Positions 10,509 to 19,405 of a stretch of 64,000 nucleotides of DNA are shown piece by piece. Under the pieces are notes generated by a model. That model ran no database searches, was not told the DNA's origin, and was given only the letters and a program-made list of their open reading frames with translations. Made by a program: the position numbers and the translations under genes. The DNA lies in contig DASQUK010000125.1 of the NCBI GenBank assembly GCA_035641315.1, positions 1 through 64,000 on the forward strand, written 5' to 3'. Position 1 is the stretch's first letter. Each line of letters opens with the position of its first letter. The stretch is from DASQUK01 sp035641315 (GTDB lineage: Bacteria > Actinomycetota > Acidimicrobiia > Acidimicrobiales > VFJN01).

Positions 10509-11423
10509 GTGATCCCGATCCTGACCTCCATCCCCAGCCCCAGCGACAACTCCATCGACATCGGCCCGCTGGAGCTGCGCGCCTACGGGCTCGCCATCGC
10601 CCTCGGTGTGATCGCCGCGGTCTGGATCGCGCGCTATCGCTGGGCGGCCCGGGGCGGCGATCCCGACGACATCAGCCGGATCGCGCTGTGGGCCGTGCTC
10701 GCCGGGCTCATCGGGGCCCGGCTCTACCACGTGATCACCGACCACGAGCGATTCGAGGGTCGCTGGGAGCATGCGCTCGCCGTGTGGGAGGGCGGGCTGG
10801 GCATCCCGGGCGGACTGATCGCCGGCGTGGGGGTCGGGGCCTACATCGCCCACCGCCGTGGCCTCCCCGTCGCCGAGCTGCTGGATGTCGTCGCTCCGGC
10901 GCTGCCGGTGGCCCAGGCGATCGGGCGGTTGGGCAACTGGTTCAACCAGGAGCTGTTCGGCCGCGCCACCGACCTGCCCTGGGGGCTCGAGATCGACCCC
11001 GACCACCGGCCGGCGGGCTACGCCGACGTCACCACCTTCCACCCCACGTTCCTCTACGAGGCCCTCTGGAACCTCGCGCTGGCCGGCCTGCTGGTCTGGT
11101 GGGAACGCCGCCGAGGACCGGGCGCCCGGCCCGGCCGCCTGTTCGCCCTCTACGTCGCCGGCTACGCCATCGGGCGCATGTGGGTCGAGGCGCTGCGGAT
11201 CGACCCTGCCACCCGGTTGCTCGGCGTGCGCTGGAACATCTGGATGAGCGTCATCGCCTTCGTCGCCGCCGTGGGATGGCTGGTCTTCGACTCCCGCCGA
11301 CGTCCGTCGACTCCTGCACCGGCGGCCGAGCCGGAAGAGGCCGGCGAGCCGGCGGAGCCGAGCGGACCTGCCGACGCGGCCGAGGCGACCCCACCGGGCG
11401 GGCCCCACGGCTCGACGGGCTGA
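10509..11423 (+). CDS. lgt: prolipoprotein diacylglyceryl transferase
   Basis: 304 residues, a multi-spanning membrane enzyme that transfers diacylglycerol to the lipobox cysteine of prelipoproteins. The Lgt signature AIGRLGNWFNQELFG is present near residue 145, with the family segments LRAYGLAIALG, GGLGIPGGLIAG and FHPTFLYEALWN. The C-terminal 40 residues are a Pro/Ala/Glu-rich tail typical of actinobacterial Lgt. GTG 10509 begins the conserved N-terminus. A lipoprotein candidate is encoded at 48828-49103. Confidence 0.95.
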   Translation: MIPILTSIPSPSDNSIDIGPLELRAYGLAIALGVIAAVWIARYRWAARGGDPDDISRIALWAVLAGLIGARLYHVITDHERFEGRWEHALAVWEGGLGIPGGLIAGVGVGAYIAHRRGLPVAELLDVVAPALPVAQAIGRLGNWFNQELFGRATDLPWGLEIDPDHRPAGYADVTTFHPTFLYEALWNLALAGLLVWWERRRGPGARPGRLFALYVAGYAIGRMWVEALRIDPATRLLGVRWNIWMSVIAFVAAVGWLVFDSRRRPSTPAPAAEPEEAGEPAEPSGPADAAEATPPGGPHGSTG

Positions 11424-11446
11424 ACGGGTCGAGGCCACTCGATCCT

Positions 11447-11511
11447 GTTCCTGGCGCCCTTCTGGATGCTGACCAACACGGATGCTGACCAACCATCCCG
11501 GCGCCAGGAAC
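11447..11511. repeat. nested palindrome, GGTTG/CAACC-type family, copy 4 (diverged)
   Basis: The outer arms GTTCCTGGCGCC (11447-11458) and GGCGCCAGGAAC (11500-11511) are perfect 12-base complements. Inside are two direct copies of GGATGCTGACCAAC (11464-11477 and 11480-11493), each a decayed version of the GGTTG-N5-CAACC core seen at 19361, 26320, 32529 and 58682. It lies between lgt and the ligase gene and could also act as a terminator for lgt. Confidence 0.6.
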
Positions 11512-11560
11512 GCCGGCAGCTGGCTGCCCGGGCGCCGGAGCGAGGCGCCATGATGACGCC

Positions 11561-13219
11561 GTGCGGTTTGCCGATGTCGTTGCCACCACCGGCGAGGTGA
11601 CGGCCACCCGGGCCCGGTCGCGCAAGGTCGCGGCGCTCGCGGACCTGTTCGCACGCCTGGGCCCCGACGAGGTGCCCGTCGTGGTCGCCATCCTCACCGG
11701 CACCCCGCGCCAGGGCCGCATAGGCATCGGCTGGCGCACGGTCGCCGCCATCGAGGAGCCACCGGCCACGGAGCCCCAGCTCGAGATCGCAGACGTCGAC
11801 GACGCACTCGAGCGCATCGACGCCCTCCGGGGCACCGGGTCCCAGGCCGCCCGGACCGCCGCGCTGCGATCGCTGCTCGCCCGGGCCACCGAGGCCGAGC
11901 AGGACCTGCTCCGCCGGCTGCTGGTCGGCGAGCTGCGCCACGGCGCGCTCGAGGGCCTGGTCACAGATGCCCTGGCCAAGGCCGCAGGGGTGCCGCTCCC
12001 CACGATGCGCCGCGCCGCCATGCTGGCCGGCGACCTGCCGAGCGTGGCGAACATCGCCCTGACCGAGGGCGAGGCTGGCCTCGATGCGATCGGGCTGACG
12101 CTGTTGCGCCCGATCCTGCCGATGCTCGCCCAGACGGCTGCCGACGTCACGGAGGCGCTGGCCCTGACTGCGTCGCCCAACGACGGCGTCCGGGCGGACA
12201 ACGGCGGCGAAGCTCGAGGCGGCGGCGAGGCCAGGGACAGTAGCGACAGTGACGGCGGCGAGGCCGGCGAAGGCGGCGGTCCCGCCGGCGAGGCGTCGGT
12301 CGAGTGGAAGCTCGACGGCGCCCGGATCCAGCTGCACCGCGTGGGCGACGAGGTGCGCATCTACACCCGCAACCTCAACGACGTGACCGCCCGCCTCCCC
12401 GGCATCGTCGACTTGGCCCGATCGCTGCCGGCCCACAGCTTCGTGCTCGACGGCGAGGCGATCGGCGTGGGCGAAGACGAGCTGCCCCAGGTGTTCCAGG
12501 ACACGATGAGCCAGTTCGGCCGGCAAGCCGACGGGGCCGGAGCCGGGTTGGCGTCGCGCTTCTTCGACATCCTCCACCTCGACGGCGACGACCTGATCGA
12601 CCGGCCGCTGCGCGCGCGGCTGGCGACCCTCGAGCGCCTGGCCGGGCGGTGGCGCATCCCGGGCGTCATCACCGCCGATCCGGCCGAGGCCCAGCGGGTG
12701 CTCGACGAGGCGCTGGCGGCGGGCCACGAGGGCGTCATGGTCAAGTCGGCGTCATCGCCCTACGAGGCCGGGCGACGCGGCGGGGCCTGGCGCAAGGTCA
12801 AGCCCGTTCACACCCTCGACCTCGTGGTCCTCGCCGCCGAGTGGGGCAGCGGCCGGCGCCGGGGCTGGCTGTCCAACCTGCACCTGGGGGCCCGCGATCC
12901 CGACAACCCCGGCGAGTACGTGATGGTGGGCAAGACCTTCAAGGGCCTCACCGACGAGCTGCTCACCTGGCAGACCGAGCGCTTCCCCGAGCTCGAGACC
13001 CACCGCACCGACTACGCCGTTTTCATCCGGCCCGAGCTGGTGGTGGAGATCGCGCTGGACGGGGTCCAGTCCTCGACCCGCTACGCCGGCGGCGTCGCCC
13101 TGCGGTTCGCCCGGGTCAAGCGGTACCGCCCCGACAAGTCCCCGGCCGAGGCCGACACGATCGACGCCGTGCGGGCGATGCTCCCCGGCCGCAAGGTCCA
13201 GTCCCTGCCCGACGGCTGA
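11561..13219 (+). CDS. ligB: ATP-dependent DNA ligase, LigB type
   Basis: 552 residues. An N-terminal helical DNA-binding domain precedes the adenylation domain, whose motif I is EWKLDGARIQ; the lysine forms the AMP intermediate. VLDGEAIG, FFDILHLDG, HEGVMVKS and WRKVKP are later nucleotidyltransferase motifs, and the C-terminal OB domain follows. It resembles mycobacterial LigB. A Gly/Glu/Asp-rich insert of about 40 residues (210-248) separates the two domains just before motif I. The GTG start is chosen because RFADVVATTGEV matches the family N-terminus. Confidence 0.9.
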   Translation: MRFADVVATTGEVTATRARSRKVAALADLFARLGPDEVPVVVAILTGTPRQGRIGIGWRTVAAIEEPPATEPQLEIADVDDALERIDALRGTGSQAARTAALRSLLARATEAEQDLLRRLLVGELRHGALEGLVTDALAKAAGVPLPTMRRAAMLAGDLPSVANIALTEGEAGLDAIGLTLLRPILPMLAQTAADVTEALALTASPNDGVRADNGGEARGGGEARDSSDSDGGEAGEGGGPAGEASVEWKLDGARIQLHRVGDEVRIYTRNLNDVTARLPGIVDLARSLPAHSFVLDGEAIGVGEDELPQVFQDTMSQFGRQADGAGAGLASRFFDILHLDGDDLIDRPLRARLATLERLAGRWRIPGVITADPAEAQRVLDEALAAGHEGVMVKSASSPYEAGRRGGAWRKVKPVHTLDLVVLAAEWGSGRRRGWLSNLHLGARDPDNPGEYVMVGKTFKGLTDELLTWQTERFPELETHRTDYAVFIRPELVVEIALDGVQSSTRYAGGVALRFARVKRYRPDKSPAEADTIDAVRAMLPGRKVQSLPDG

Positions 13220-13305
13220 GCGGCTGACCGAGGGCCAGCGACCGGGGCCCTGCGCCATCGGCCAGACTGGCCGGCGTCAGGGTGGCACGAACGAGGGGGA
13301 CGCCG

Positions 13306-14466
13306 ATGGCGCACGAGGTACGCGGGGTGATCGCCCGGGGCAAGGGCGAGCCGGTGGAGCTGACCACCGTGGTCGTGCCCGACCCCGGGGCCGGTGAGGC
13401 ACTCGTCGCCGTCCAGGCGTGCGGCGTCTGCCACACCGACGTGCACTACCGCCAGGGCGGCATCAACGACGACTTCCCGTTCCTCCTCGGTCACGAGGCC
13501 GCCGGCGTCGTCGAGGCCGTGGGCCACGACGTCTCGGACGTGAAGCCGGGCGACCTCGTGGTCCTCAACTGGCGGGCCGTCTGCGGCCAGTGCCGCGCCT
13601 GCCGCAAGGGCAAGCCCCATCTGTGCTTCGCCACCCACAACGCCACCCAGAAGATGACGCTCACCGATGGCACCACCCTGTCGCCGGCGCTCGGCATCGG
13701 CGCCTTCGCCGACAAGACGCTGGTCGCCGCCGGCCAGTGCACGCCGGTCGACCCGGCAGTGCCGCCGCAGGCGGCCGGGCTGTTGGGCTGCGGGGTGATG
13801 GCGGGACTGGGCGCGGCCATCCTCACTGGCAACGTCCAGCGAGGCGACTCGGTGGCGGTGTTCGGCTGCGGGGGCGTGGGCGACGCCGCCATCGCCGGTG
13901 CCAAGCTGGCCGGGGCCACGACGATCGTGGCCGTCGACCTCGACGACCGGAAGCTGGAGTGGGCCCGCGGCTTCGGCGCCACCCACACCGTCAACGCTGG
14001 CCAGGTCGACCCGGTCGAGGCCGTGCGCGAGGCCACCGGCGGCTTCGGCGCCGACGTGTGCATCGAGGCCGTCGGCAGCCCGGCGGTCCTGGAGCAGGCG
14101 TTCTACGCCCGCGACCTGGCGGGCACGGTCGTGCAGGTCGGGGTGCCGACGCCGGAGATGCGCTTTCCCGACATCCCGATGATCGAGTTCTTCGGTCGGG
14201 GCGGGGCGCTCAAACCGAGCTGGTACGGCGACTGCCTGCCGACGCGGGACTTCCCCCTCCTCGTCGACCTCCACCTGCAGGGGCGCCTGCCGCTCGACGC
14301 GTTCGTGAGCGAGACAATCCGCCTCGGCGGCATCGAGGAGGCGTTCGGGAAGATGGAGCGGGGCGAGGTGTTGCGCAGCGTGGTCCTGCTGGACGACGCC
14401 GAGGCCGCCGCCACCGACACCGCTGCGGCCGAGGCCGTCATCCCGGGGGAACCGGGCGCCCCCTGA
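13306..14466 (+). CDS. S-(hydroxymethyl)mycothiol dehydrogenase-like zinc alcohol dehydrogenase
   Basis: 386 residues, medium-chain dehydrogenase. The catalytic zinc ligand region is CGVCHTDVHY, with GHEAAGVVEAVG; a structural zinc cluster CGQCRACRKGKPHLC follows, and the NAD-binding loop is GCGGVGDAA. The segment WYGDCLPTRDFP is characteristic of the mycothiol-dependent formaldehyde dehydrogenase group (MscR), supporting detoxification of formaldehyde or nitrosothiols. ATG 13306 has a ribosome site GAGGGGGA just upstream, preferred over GTG 13282. Mycothiol use agrees with an actinobacterial host. Confidence 0.88.
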   Translation: MAHEVRGVIARGKGEPVELTTVVVPDPGAGEALVAVQACGVCHTDVHYRQGGINDDFPFLLGHEAAGVVEAVGHDVSDVKPGDLVVLNWRAVCGQCRACRKGKPHLCFATHNATQKMTLTDGTTLSPALGIGAFADKTLVAAGQCTPVDPAVPPQAAGLLGCGVMAGLGAAILTGNVQRGDSVAVFGCGGVGDAAIAGAKLAGATTIVAVDLDDRKLEWARGFGATHTVNAGQVDPVEAVREATGGFGADVCIEAVGSPAVLEQAFYARDLAGTVVQVGVPTPEMRFPDIPMIEFFGRGGALKPSWYGDCLPTRDFPLLVDLHLQGRLPLDAFVSETIRLGGIEEAFGKMERGEVLRSVVLLDDAEAAATDTAAAEAVIPGEPGAP

Positions 14467-14474
14467 TCAGGCCG

Positions 14475-14729
14475 TCACGCCCAGTCGGACGACAGGTCGC
14501 GCTTCAGCGACTCGGTGAAACCGGTGAGCGCCCCCAGCAGCTCCTCGGACGTGAAGGGCTCGCCGGCGTTGCGGACGCCCCACACGGTGTCGCCCTCGGC
14601 GTCGCGGGACTTCACCAGCATCCACACCGACACCGGCTGATCGCCCTCGACCAGCGGCTCGTCGGTGGTGGCGGCGATCAGCTCGGCGAGCTGCTCGGGG
14701 GTGGTCACGGGCTGCCTGCTGTCGGTCAT
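14475..14729 (-). CDS. hypothetical protein, 84 residues
   Basis: A short acidic protein with no motif I recognise. It begins MTDSRQPVTTPEQLAEL and contains WGVRNAGEPFTSEELLGAL. Base composition and codon position bias look genuine, and it fits snugly between convergent stops: eight bases separate it from the mycothiol dehydrogenase stop, and its start is 74 bases from the divergent MpaB-like gene. No signal peptide or membrane segment. Confidence 0.6.
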   Translation of the reverse strand: MTDSRQPVTTPEQLAELIAATTDEPLVEGDQPVSVWMLVKSRDAEGDTVWGVRNAGEPFTSEELLGALTGFTESLKRDLSSDWA

Positions 14730-14803
14730 TGCCCCTGCTTAGCGCACCTGTGACGTGGGCCAGAACACGGGAGTCGGCCGATCCTGCGGCAGACTCATGA
14801 GCG

Positions 14804-15745
14804 ATGATCGCGATACCGCCGTTGGGCCGGGTGCCGTTCATCGGCGGCGCGCTACAGGCGCAGCTCATGGCCCCGATCGTCCGGACGCTGGCCGCCGACC
14901 GGCTGCCGTTCGAGCAGTACACCGACCCGCCCGGCGACCCCGGGCTGTTCGGCCCGGGCAGCGTGACATGGCGGGTGCACGCCGACCCGTCGATGTTGAT
15001 CGGCGGGCTGAGCGCCATCCTGCTCCAGACCCTCCACCCGCTGGCGATGGCCGGCGTCGCCGAGCACTCCAACTACCGCGAGGACCCACTCGGCCGCCTC
15101 GGCCGCACCGGCTCCTTCGTCACCGGCACCACCTATGGCTCGACCGAGACGGCCGAGCGGCTCATCAAGCTCATCAAGGCGGTCCACCGCAAGGTGAAGG
15201 GCACGGCCCCGGACGGGCGGCCCTACTCGGCGTCCGATCCCAACCTTGTCACCTGGGTGCACGCCACCGAGGTCTTCAGCTTCCTGCGGGCGCACCAGCG
15301 ATTCGTGCCGTTCCCCGTGCGGGGCGAGCAGGCCGACCGCTACTACCACGAGATGGCCACCATCGCCGAGCGGCTCGGTGCCAGGGAGGTGCCGCGGACC
15401 CGGGCGGCCATGCGGGCCTACTTCCGGGAGATGCGGCCCCAGCTCGAGGTGGGTGAGCAGGCGCGCGACGCGGTGCGGTTCCTGACCACACCGGGCCGCG
15501 ATCCCCGCAACCCCCTCCTGTCGGGTGCCCACCAGGTGGTGATCCAGGCGTCGCTCGGACTGCTCCCGGCGTGGGCCCGGGACATGCTCGGGCTCCGCCA
15601 TCCGACCCTGGTCGATTGGGCGACCGTGCTGCCGGCGACGCACCTGCTCATGGGCACGCTGCGCTTCGCCGGCGGGCCTCCCGCGGCGCTGGTCCAGGCC
15701 CGGCGACGCTGCGCCGCCGAGCCGCCGCCGCGGAGCGCCGCCTAG
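14804..15745 (+). CDS. oxygenase MpaB-like protein (DUF2236)
   Basis: 313 residues of the MpaB/latex-clearing-protein-like family, which includes haem-dependent oxygenases. Family features visible are WRVHADPSMLIGGLSAILLQTLHPLAMAGV cut here to its key words LLQTLHPLAM, the histidine-containing WVHATEVFSFLRAHQR, and VRGEQADRYYHEM. Histidines in LHPLAM and VHATE are the likely haem contacts by family comparison. The stop TAG is palindromic with the convergent enoyl-CoA hydratase stop, so the two genes overlap by four bases. Confidence 0.82.
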   Translation: MIAIPPLGRVPFIGGALQAQLMAPIVRTLAADRLPFEQYTDPPGDPGLFGPGSVTWRVHADPSMLIGGLSAILLQTLHPLAMAGVAEHSNYREDPLGRLGRTGSFVTGTTYGSTETAERLIKLIKAVHRKVKGTAPDGRPYSASDPNLVTWVHATEVFSFLRAHQRFVPFPVRGEQADRYYHEMATIAERLGAREVPRTRAAMRAYFREMRPQLEVGEQARDAVRFLTTPGRDPRNPLLSGAHQVVIQASLGLLPAWARDMLGLRHPTLVDWATVLPATHLLMGTLRFAGGPPAALVQARRRCAAEPPPRSAA

Positions 15746-16551
15746 GTTCCCGTGAAGTCGGGCTCGCGCCGCTCGAGGAAGGCGCGGGGCCCCTCCCGCG
15801 CGTCGTTCGACGACATCACGGCCATGCCCAGCTCCGTCTCGCGGGCGTAGGCCTCGGCCTCGGGGACCCCATCGGCCGCCAACACCGACGCCTTGATGTT
15901 GCGGACCGCGAGCGGGCCGTTGCTGGCGATCCGTGCGGCGATCTCCCGGGCCCGCTCGAGGGCGGTGCCGTCGGGAACCACGTGGCCGACCAGCCCCACC
16001 TCGTAGGCGCGCCGGCCGGATATCGGCTCGCCGGTGATGAGCATCTCCATCGCCACGGTCCACGGGATCTGTCGGGGCAGCCGCACCGTCGATCCCGCCA
16101 TGGGGAACAGCCCCCGCTGCACCTCGCTCACCGCGATGCGGGACCCCTCGGCCGCCACCCGCACGTCGAACGCCTGGAGGATCTCGATGCCGCCGGCGTA
16201 GCAGTATCCCTCGACGGCGGCGATGATCGGCTTGGCGAGCCGGTGCTCCTTGAGGAAGCCCTTGTAGATGAGGCCGAGATCGGCGCGGAGGCGCTCCTCG
16301 AACTCGTCCTCGGCGGGCTTGCCGGCCATCATCGCCCCCACCAGGCGATCGAGGTCGGCACCGGCCGAGAAGTTGCCGCCGGCGCCGGTCATGATGGCGA
16401 CCCGCACGCCGTCGTCGGCATCGATCATGTCCCAGCTGTCGCTCAGCCGGCACAGGACCTCGGCGTTGAAGGCGTTGCGCTTGTCGGGACGGTTGAGGGT
16501 GAGCGTGACCACGGGACCGTCACGCTCCACGAGCACCGCAGGTTCTGACAT
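15742..16551 (-). CDS. enoyl-CoA hydratase/isomerase (crotonase) family protein
   Basis: 269 residues. The crotonase fold is recognised by LNRPDKRNAFN near the N-terminus, the oxyanion segment GAGGNFSAGADL and GYCYAGGIEIL. GISEVQRG-type text (AVSEVQRGLFP) covers the catalytic glutamate region. These enzymes hydrate or isomerise enoyl-CoA thioesters in fatty-acid catabolism. ATG 16551 gives the standard N-terminus; the preceding upstream frame overlaps the helicase and is not family-like. It lies 11 bases downstream of the helicase stop on the same strand. Confidence 0.88.
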   Translation of the reverse strand: MSEPAVLVERDGPVVTLTLNRPDKRNAFNAEVLCRLSDSWDMIDADDGVRVAIMTGAGGNFSAGADLDRLVGAMMAGKPAEDEFEERLRADLGLIYKGFLKEHRLAKPIIAAVEGYCYAGGIEILQAFDVRVAAEGSRIAVSEVQRGLFPMAGSTVRLPRQIPWTVAMEMLITGEPISGRRAYEVGLVGHVVPDGTALERAREIAARIASNGPLAVRNIKASVLAADGVPEAEAYARETELGMAVMSSNDAREGPRAFLERREPDFTGT

Positions 16552-16562
16552 ACCGTCAGGTT

Positions 16563-19304
16563 CTAGCCGAGCGGAGGGTCCTCGGCTTGAGAACGGACCA
16601 GTGCAACCAGCTCGTCGCCGTAGGCGGCCAGCTTGGCGGGTCCGATGCCCGGGCAGGCGGCCAGGGCCGCATGATCCGTGGGTCGGCGCTCGGCAATGCC
16701 CAGCAGGTGCCGGTCGTTGATCACCACGTAGGCGGGGACGCCGTCCGCCTGGCTGCGCGCCCGCCGCCATTCACGCAGCGCCGCCTCGACGCGCGCAGCC
16801 TCCGGTCCCGACGCTTCGACGCCGTGTTTCCCGCTCTTGGCGGCTACGCCGCCGGGCCGCTCGGGCCCTGGTGGCCTGGGACCCGCGGCCGCGCCGTCTG
16901 CCTTGCGCCGGGGCACCTCCTCGACCACGGGCTCGGGCGCAAGCTCCTCGGGGGTGGCGTCGTGGTCGAGCTCGTCCAGGAACGGCGACGGGCGCGAGGC
17001 GTCGGCCAGCACGACCACCCGGTCGAAGGCACGGGTGACGGCCACGTGGAACACCCGGCGCTCCTCCTCGACGGCCGCCCGACCCTGCGACAGGCGGTGG
17101 GGCATGATCCCTTCGGTGGCGCCGAACACAGCTACTCGGGGCCACTCACGGCCCTTGACCCGGTGGATGGTCGACAGGACGACCCCGCCGTCGTCACCCG
17201 GTCGGGTCAGCGCGGCCCGCAGCCACGGCTCGAAGCCGCCGGGATCGGGATGCAGGTCGGCCACCTGCAACAGGGCCTCCAGGTCGTCGCGGTGCGACTC
17301 GCCGGCCATCCCCGTGGCGTCGAGCAGGTCGACCGCTTGGCCCAGCCCGACGGCGTCGCGGACGTGCTCCAGGACGCCGCGGGTGGTGCCCGAGCGGCCC
17401 AGCGCCGCGAGCTTGGCCAGGTCGCTCGCCAGACCGTCGAGCTTGCCGGACACCTTGACGTCGTCGATGCGGCCGGCGGCCCGCTCGACGTCGTCGACCG
17501 AGCGGCAGCGCCCCAGCCACCGCTCGATCCAGTTGGGCAGGCCCCGGCTCGGGCGGCGGTAGACCTCGAGTAGGTCGCGGGGATCGATGTGGTCCGCGTC
17601 GGCTGCGATCCGGACGTAGGCCAGCGCGGCGCGCAGGCCCGTGCGGGTCAGCACGTCGGCCCGAAGGATCGACGCGACGGGTACGCCGGCCTCTACGAGT
17701 GCCACGTGGGGGGCGAGCAGCAGCGATCCGACCCGGGTCAGCACGGCGACGTCGGTCGGGCGCGCACCGTCGTCGGACAGCCATCCCCGCACCACGTCCA
17801 CCAGCTCGGTGGCACCCGCCTGAGGGAGATGGCGCCGCACCCGGATCGCATGCGGATCACCGGGCTCGCCGCGGCCGGCCCGGATCTGCTTGGCGACCCG
17901 CACGCGGTTGCGCGTGAGCAGGTGGCGGGCGGCGTCGACCACCGCTGGCGGGCTGCGGTAGTTGACCTCGAGGGCGTGCTCGGCGGCGCCGGGGAAGCAG
18001 CGACCGAACTCGGTGAGGAACCGCGGCGACGCCCCAGCATGCCCGTAGATGACCTGATCGTCGTCGCCGACCCCGAACACGTCGAAGCGAGGCGCCGCCA
18101 GCAGCCGGATGAGCAGCACGTGGGCCGGCGTGAGGTCCTGGAACTCGTCGACCAGCAGGTGGCGGTGCCGGCCCTGCTGCGCCCGGCGGAACCCGCCGTC
18201 GCCCAGCAGCAGCTCGATGGCCAACAGCACCTGCTCGTCGAAGTCGATGACGCCGCGGCGGCGCAGCTCGGCCCGATAGGCGGGGAAGGCGTCGGCGAGC
18301 CCGGGCACGTCGCCCCGCTCGTCCTCGACGTCGATGGGGTCGCGCAGGCCCAACCGCACGGCCGACAGGGCGTCGAGGTAGGGGCCCAAGGGATCGGTGT
18401 TGAGGCGCCGGGCGCCCCGCGGGACCAGCGGCTCGAGCAGCCGGCGCACCTCACGCACGTCGAGCACCTCGGGCCGGCGCCCGAGGCCGGCGGCCACCAG
18501 CTCGTAGCCGAGGGCGTTGAGCGTGAGGATGCGGCCGCCCACGCCCTGCGTGCGGTCGGCCATCTCCTCTCGGGCCTTGCGGTTGTAGGCCACCGCCACC
18601 ACGCCCTCGGGCTCGTATCCCCGCTCGGCGACGAGGTGGCGCAGGCGCTCGGTGAGCACGCGGGTCTTGCCCGAACCGGCCGGCGCGATCACCCGGGCGG
18701 GCCCGGCGCCGTGGGTGACCGCGCGCCATTGGTCGGGTGCCAGCTCCGTACCGCGTGGGTCGCGACCTCCAGCCCCGGGCGGCGCCGGTGTCAGCCGGCC
18801 CGCCTCGACCGACTCCGCATGGACCAGCGCCACCCCGCCGAGGTCCTCGGGGGCGATCCCGCCCCGGGGTCCGCCATCGATCCACGCCGGGGTGCCGTCG
18901 GGCAGCAAGACGTCAGCGTCAGCCCCGTCGGAGTGGACCGTCGCACCCAGCCGTTGGGCCTTACGCCCCCACCACCACACCGGCCCGCCGTCGCGGGCGT
19001 CGTAGGTGTTGGCCCACACCAGGAAGTGCAGCCGGTCGTGCCACAGCTCGAAGCCGGGGTCCAGCCGCCAGGGCTCGGCCACCTCGATCGCCGGCGGCTC
19101 CCGGAACCGCGCGGGGTCGACGGCCAGCTCCACGACCACGGGCCGCCGGTCGGCCCACGCCTCGTGCAGCGCGTTGACTACGGCGGCCGGATCGGCCAGG
19201 GCGGCCTCGTCCACGGCGACCACCGGCGCGCCCGCCCACGGCTCGGGCACGGGATCACCGGCGTTGACGACCACGCCCCGCCCGAGGGCGGCGGGAGGGT
19301 TCAT
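16563..19304 (-). CDS. UvrD2-like superfamily I DNA helicase with HRDC domain and repeat-derived insert
   Basis: 913 residues from ATG 19304 (GTG 19316 is four codons longer). An N-terminal domain of about 190 residues is followed by the SF1 helicase core: Walker A APAGSGKTRVL, Walker B VDEFQDL, GVGDDDQVIYG and the late motif LSTIHRVKGREW. A C-terminal HRDC domain (WRRARSQADGVPAYVV, CPGIGPAKLAAYG) matches mycobacterial UvrD2. Between the helicase and HRDC domains, residues about 812-831 (PGPERPGGVAAKSGKHGVEA) are encoded by dispersed repeat copy A, in frame. The protein unwinds DNA in repair. Confidence 0.9.
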   Translation of the reverse strand: MNPPAALGRGVVVNAGDPVPEPWAGAPVVAVDEAALADPAAVVNALHEAWADRRPVVVELAVDPARFREPPAIEVAEPWRLDPGFELWHDRLHFLVWANTYDARDGGPVWWWGRKAQRLGATVHSDGADADVLLPDGTPAWIDGGPRGGIAPEDLGGVALVHAESVEAGRLTPAPPGAGGRDPRGTELAPDQWRAVTHGAGPARVIAPAGSGKTRVLTERLRHLVAERGYEPEGVVAVAYNRKAREEMADRTQGVGGRILTLNALGYELVAAGLGRRPEVLDVREVRRLLEPLVPRGARRLNTDPLGPYLDALSAVRLGLRDPIDVEDERGDVPGLADAFPAYRAELRRRGVIDFDEQVLLAIELLLGDGGFRRAQQGRHRHLLVDEFQDLTPAHVLLIRLLAAPRFDVFGVGDDDQVIYGHAGASPRFLTEFGRCFPGAAEHALEVNYRSPPAVVDAARHLLTRNRVRVAKQIRAGRGEPGDPHAIRVRRHLPQAGATELVDVVRGWLSDDGARPTDVAVLTRVGSLLLAPHVALVEAGVPVASILRADVLTRTGLRAALAYVRIAADADHIDPRDLLEVYRRPSRGLPNWIERWLGRCRSVDDVERAAGRIDDVKVSGKLDGLASDLAKLAALGRSGTTRGVLEHVRDAVGLGQAVDLLDATGMAGESHRDDLEALLQVADLHPDPGGFEPWLRAALTRPGDDGGVVLSTIHRVKGREWPRVAVFGATEGIMPHRLSQGRAAVEEERRVFHVAVTRAFDRVVVLADASRPSPFLDELDHDATPEELAPEPVVEEVPRRKADGAAAGPRPPGPERPGGVAAKSGKHGVEASGPEAARVEAALREWRRARSQADGVPAYVVINDRHLLGIAERRPTDHAALAACPGIGPAKLAAYGDELVALVRSQAEDPPLG
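16813..16868 (-). repeat. GPERP element copy A (one unit, inside helicase gene)
   Basis: Read on the minus strand: GGGCCCGAGCGGCCC, then the hairpin GGCGGC-GTA-GCCGCC (16839-16853), then AAGAGCGGGAAACACGGCG and TCGAAGC. It aligns along its whole 56 bases with copy B at 21247. It is translated within the UvrD2-like protein in the linker before HRDC, oriented with the gene. Confidence 0.85.
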
Positions 19305-19360
19305 GGGCAGAGGCACGGCCGCCAGGCTAGGCAGGCCCTGTGACAACGAAGGGTCTTCGG

Positions 19361-19405
19361 TTCCTGGGGCCGAAGGTTGCCGGGCAACCAGTTCCGACCC
19401 AGGAA
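19361..19405. repeat. GGTTG-N5-CAACC nested palindrome, copy 1
   Basis: Outer arms TTCCTGGG (19361-19368) and CCCAGGAA (19398-19405) are perfect complements. The inner core GGTTG-CCGGG-CAACC is a second hairpin, and CGAA/TTCC flank it. It sits in the 101-base gap between the helicase start and the DUF305 stop, immediately against the latter's TAA. It closely resembles copy 2 at 32529. Confidence 0.8.
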
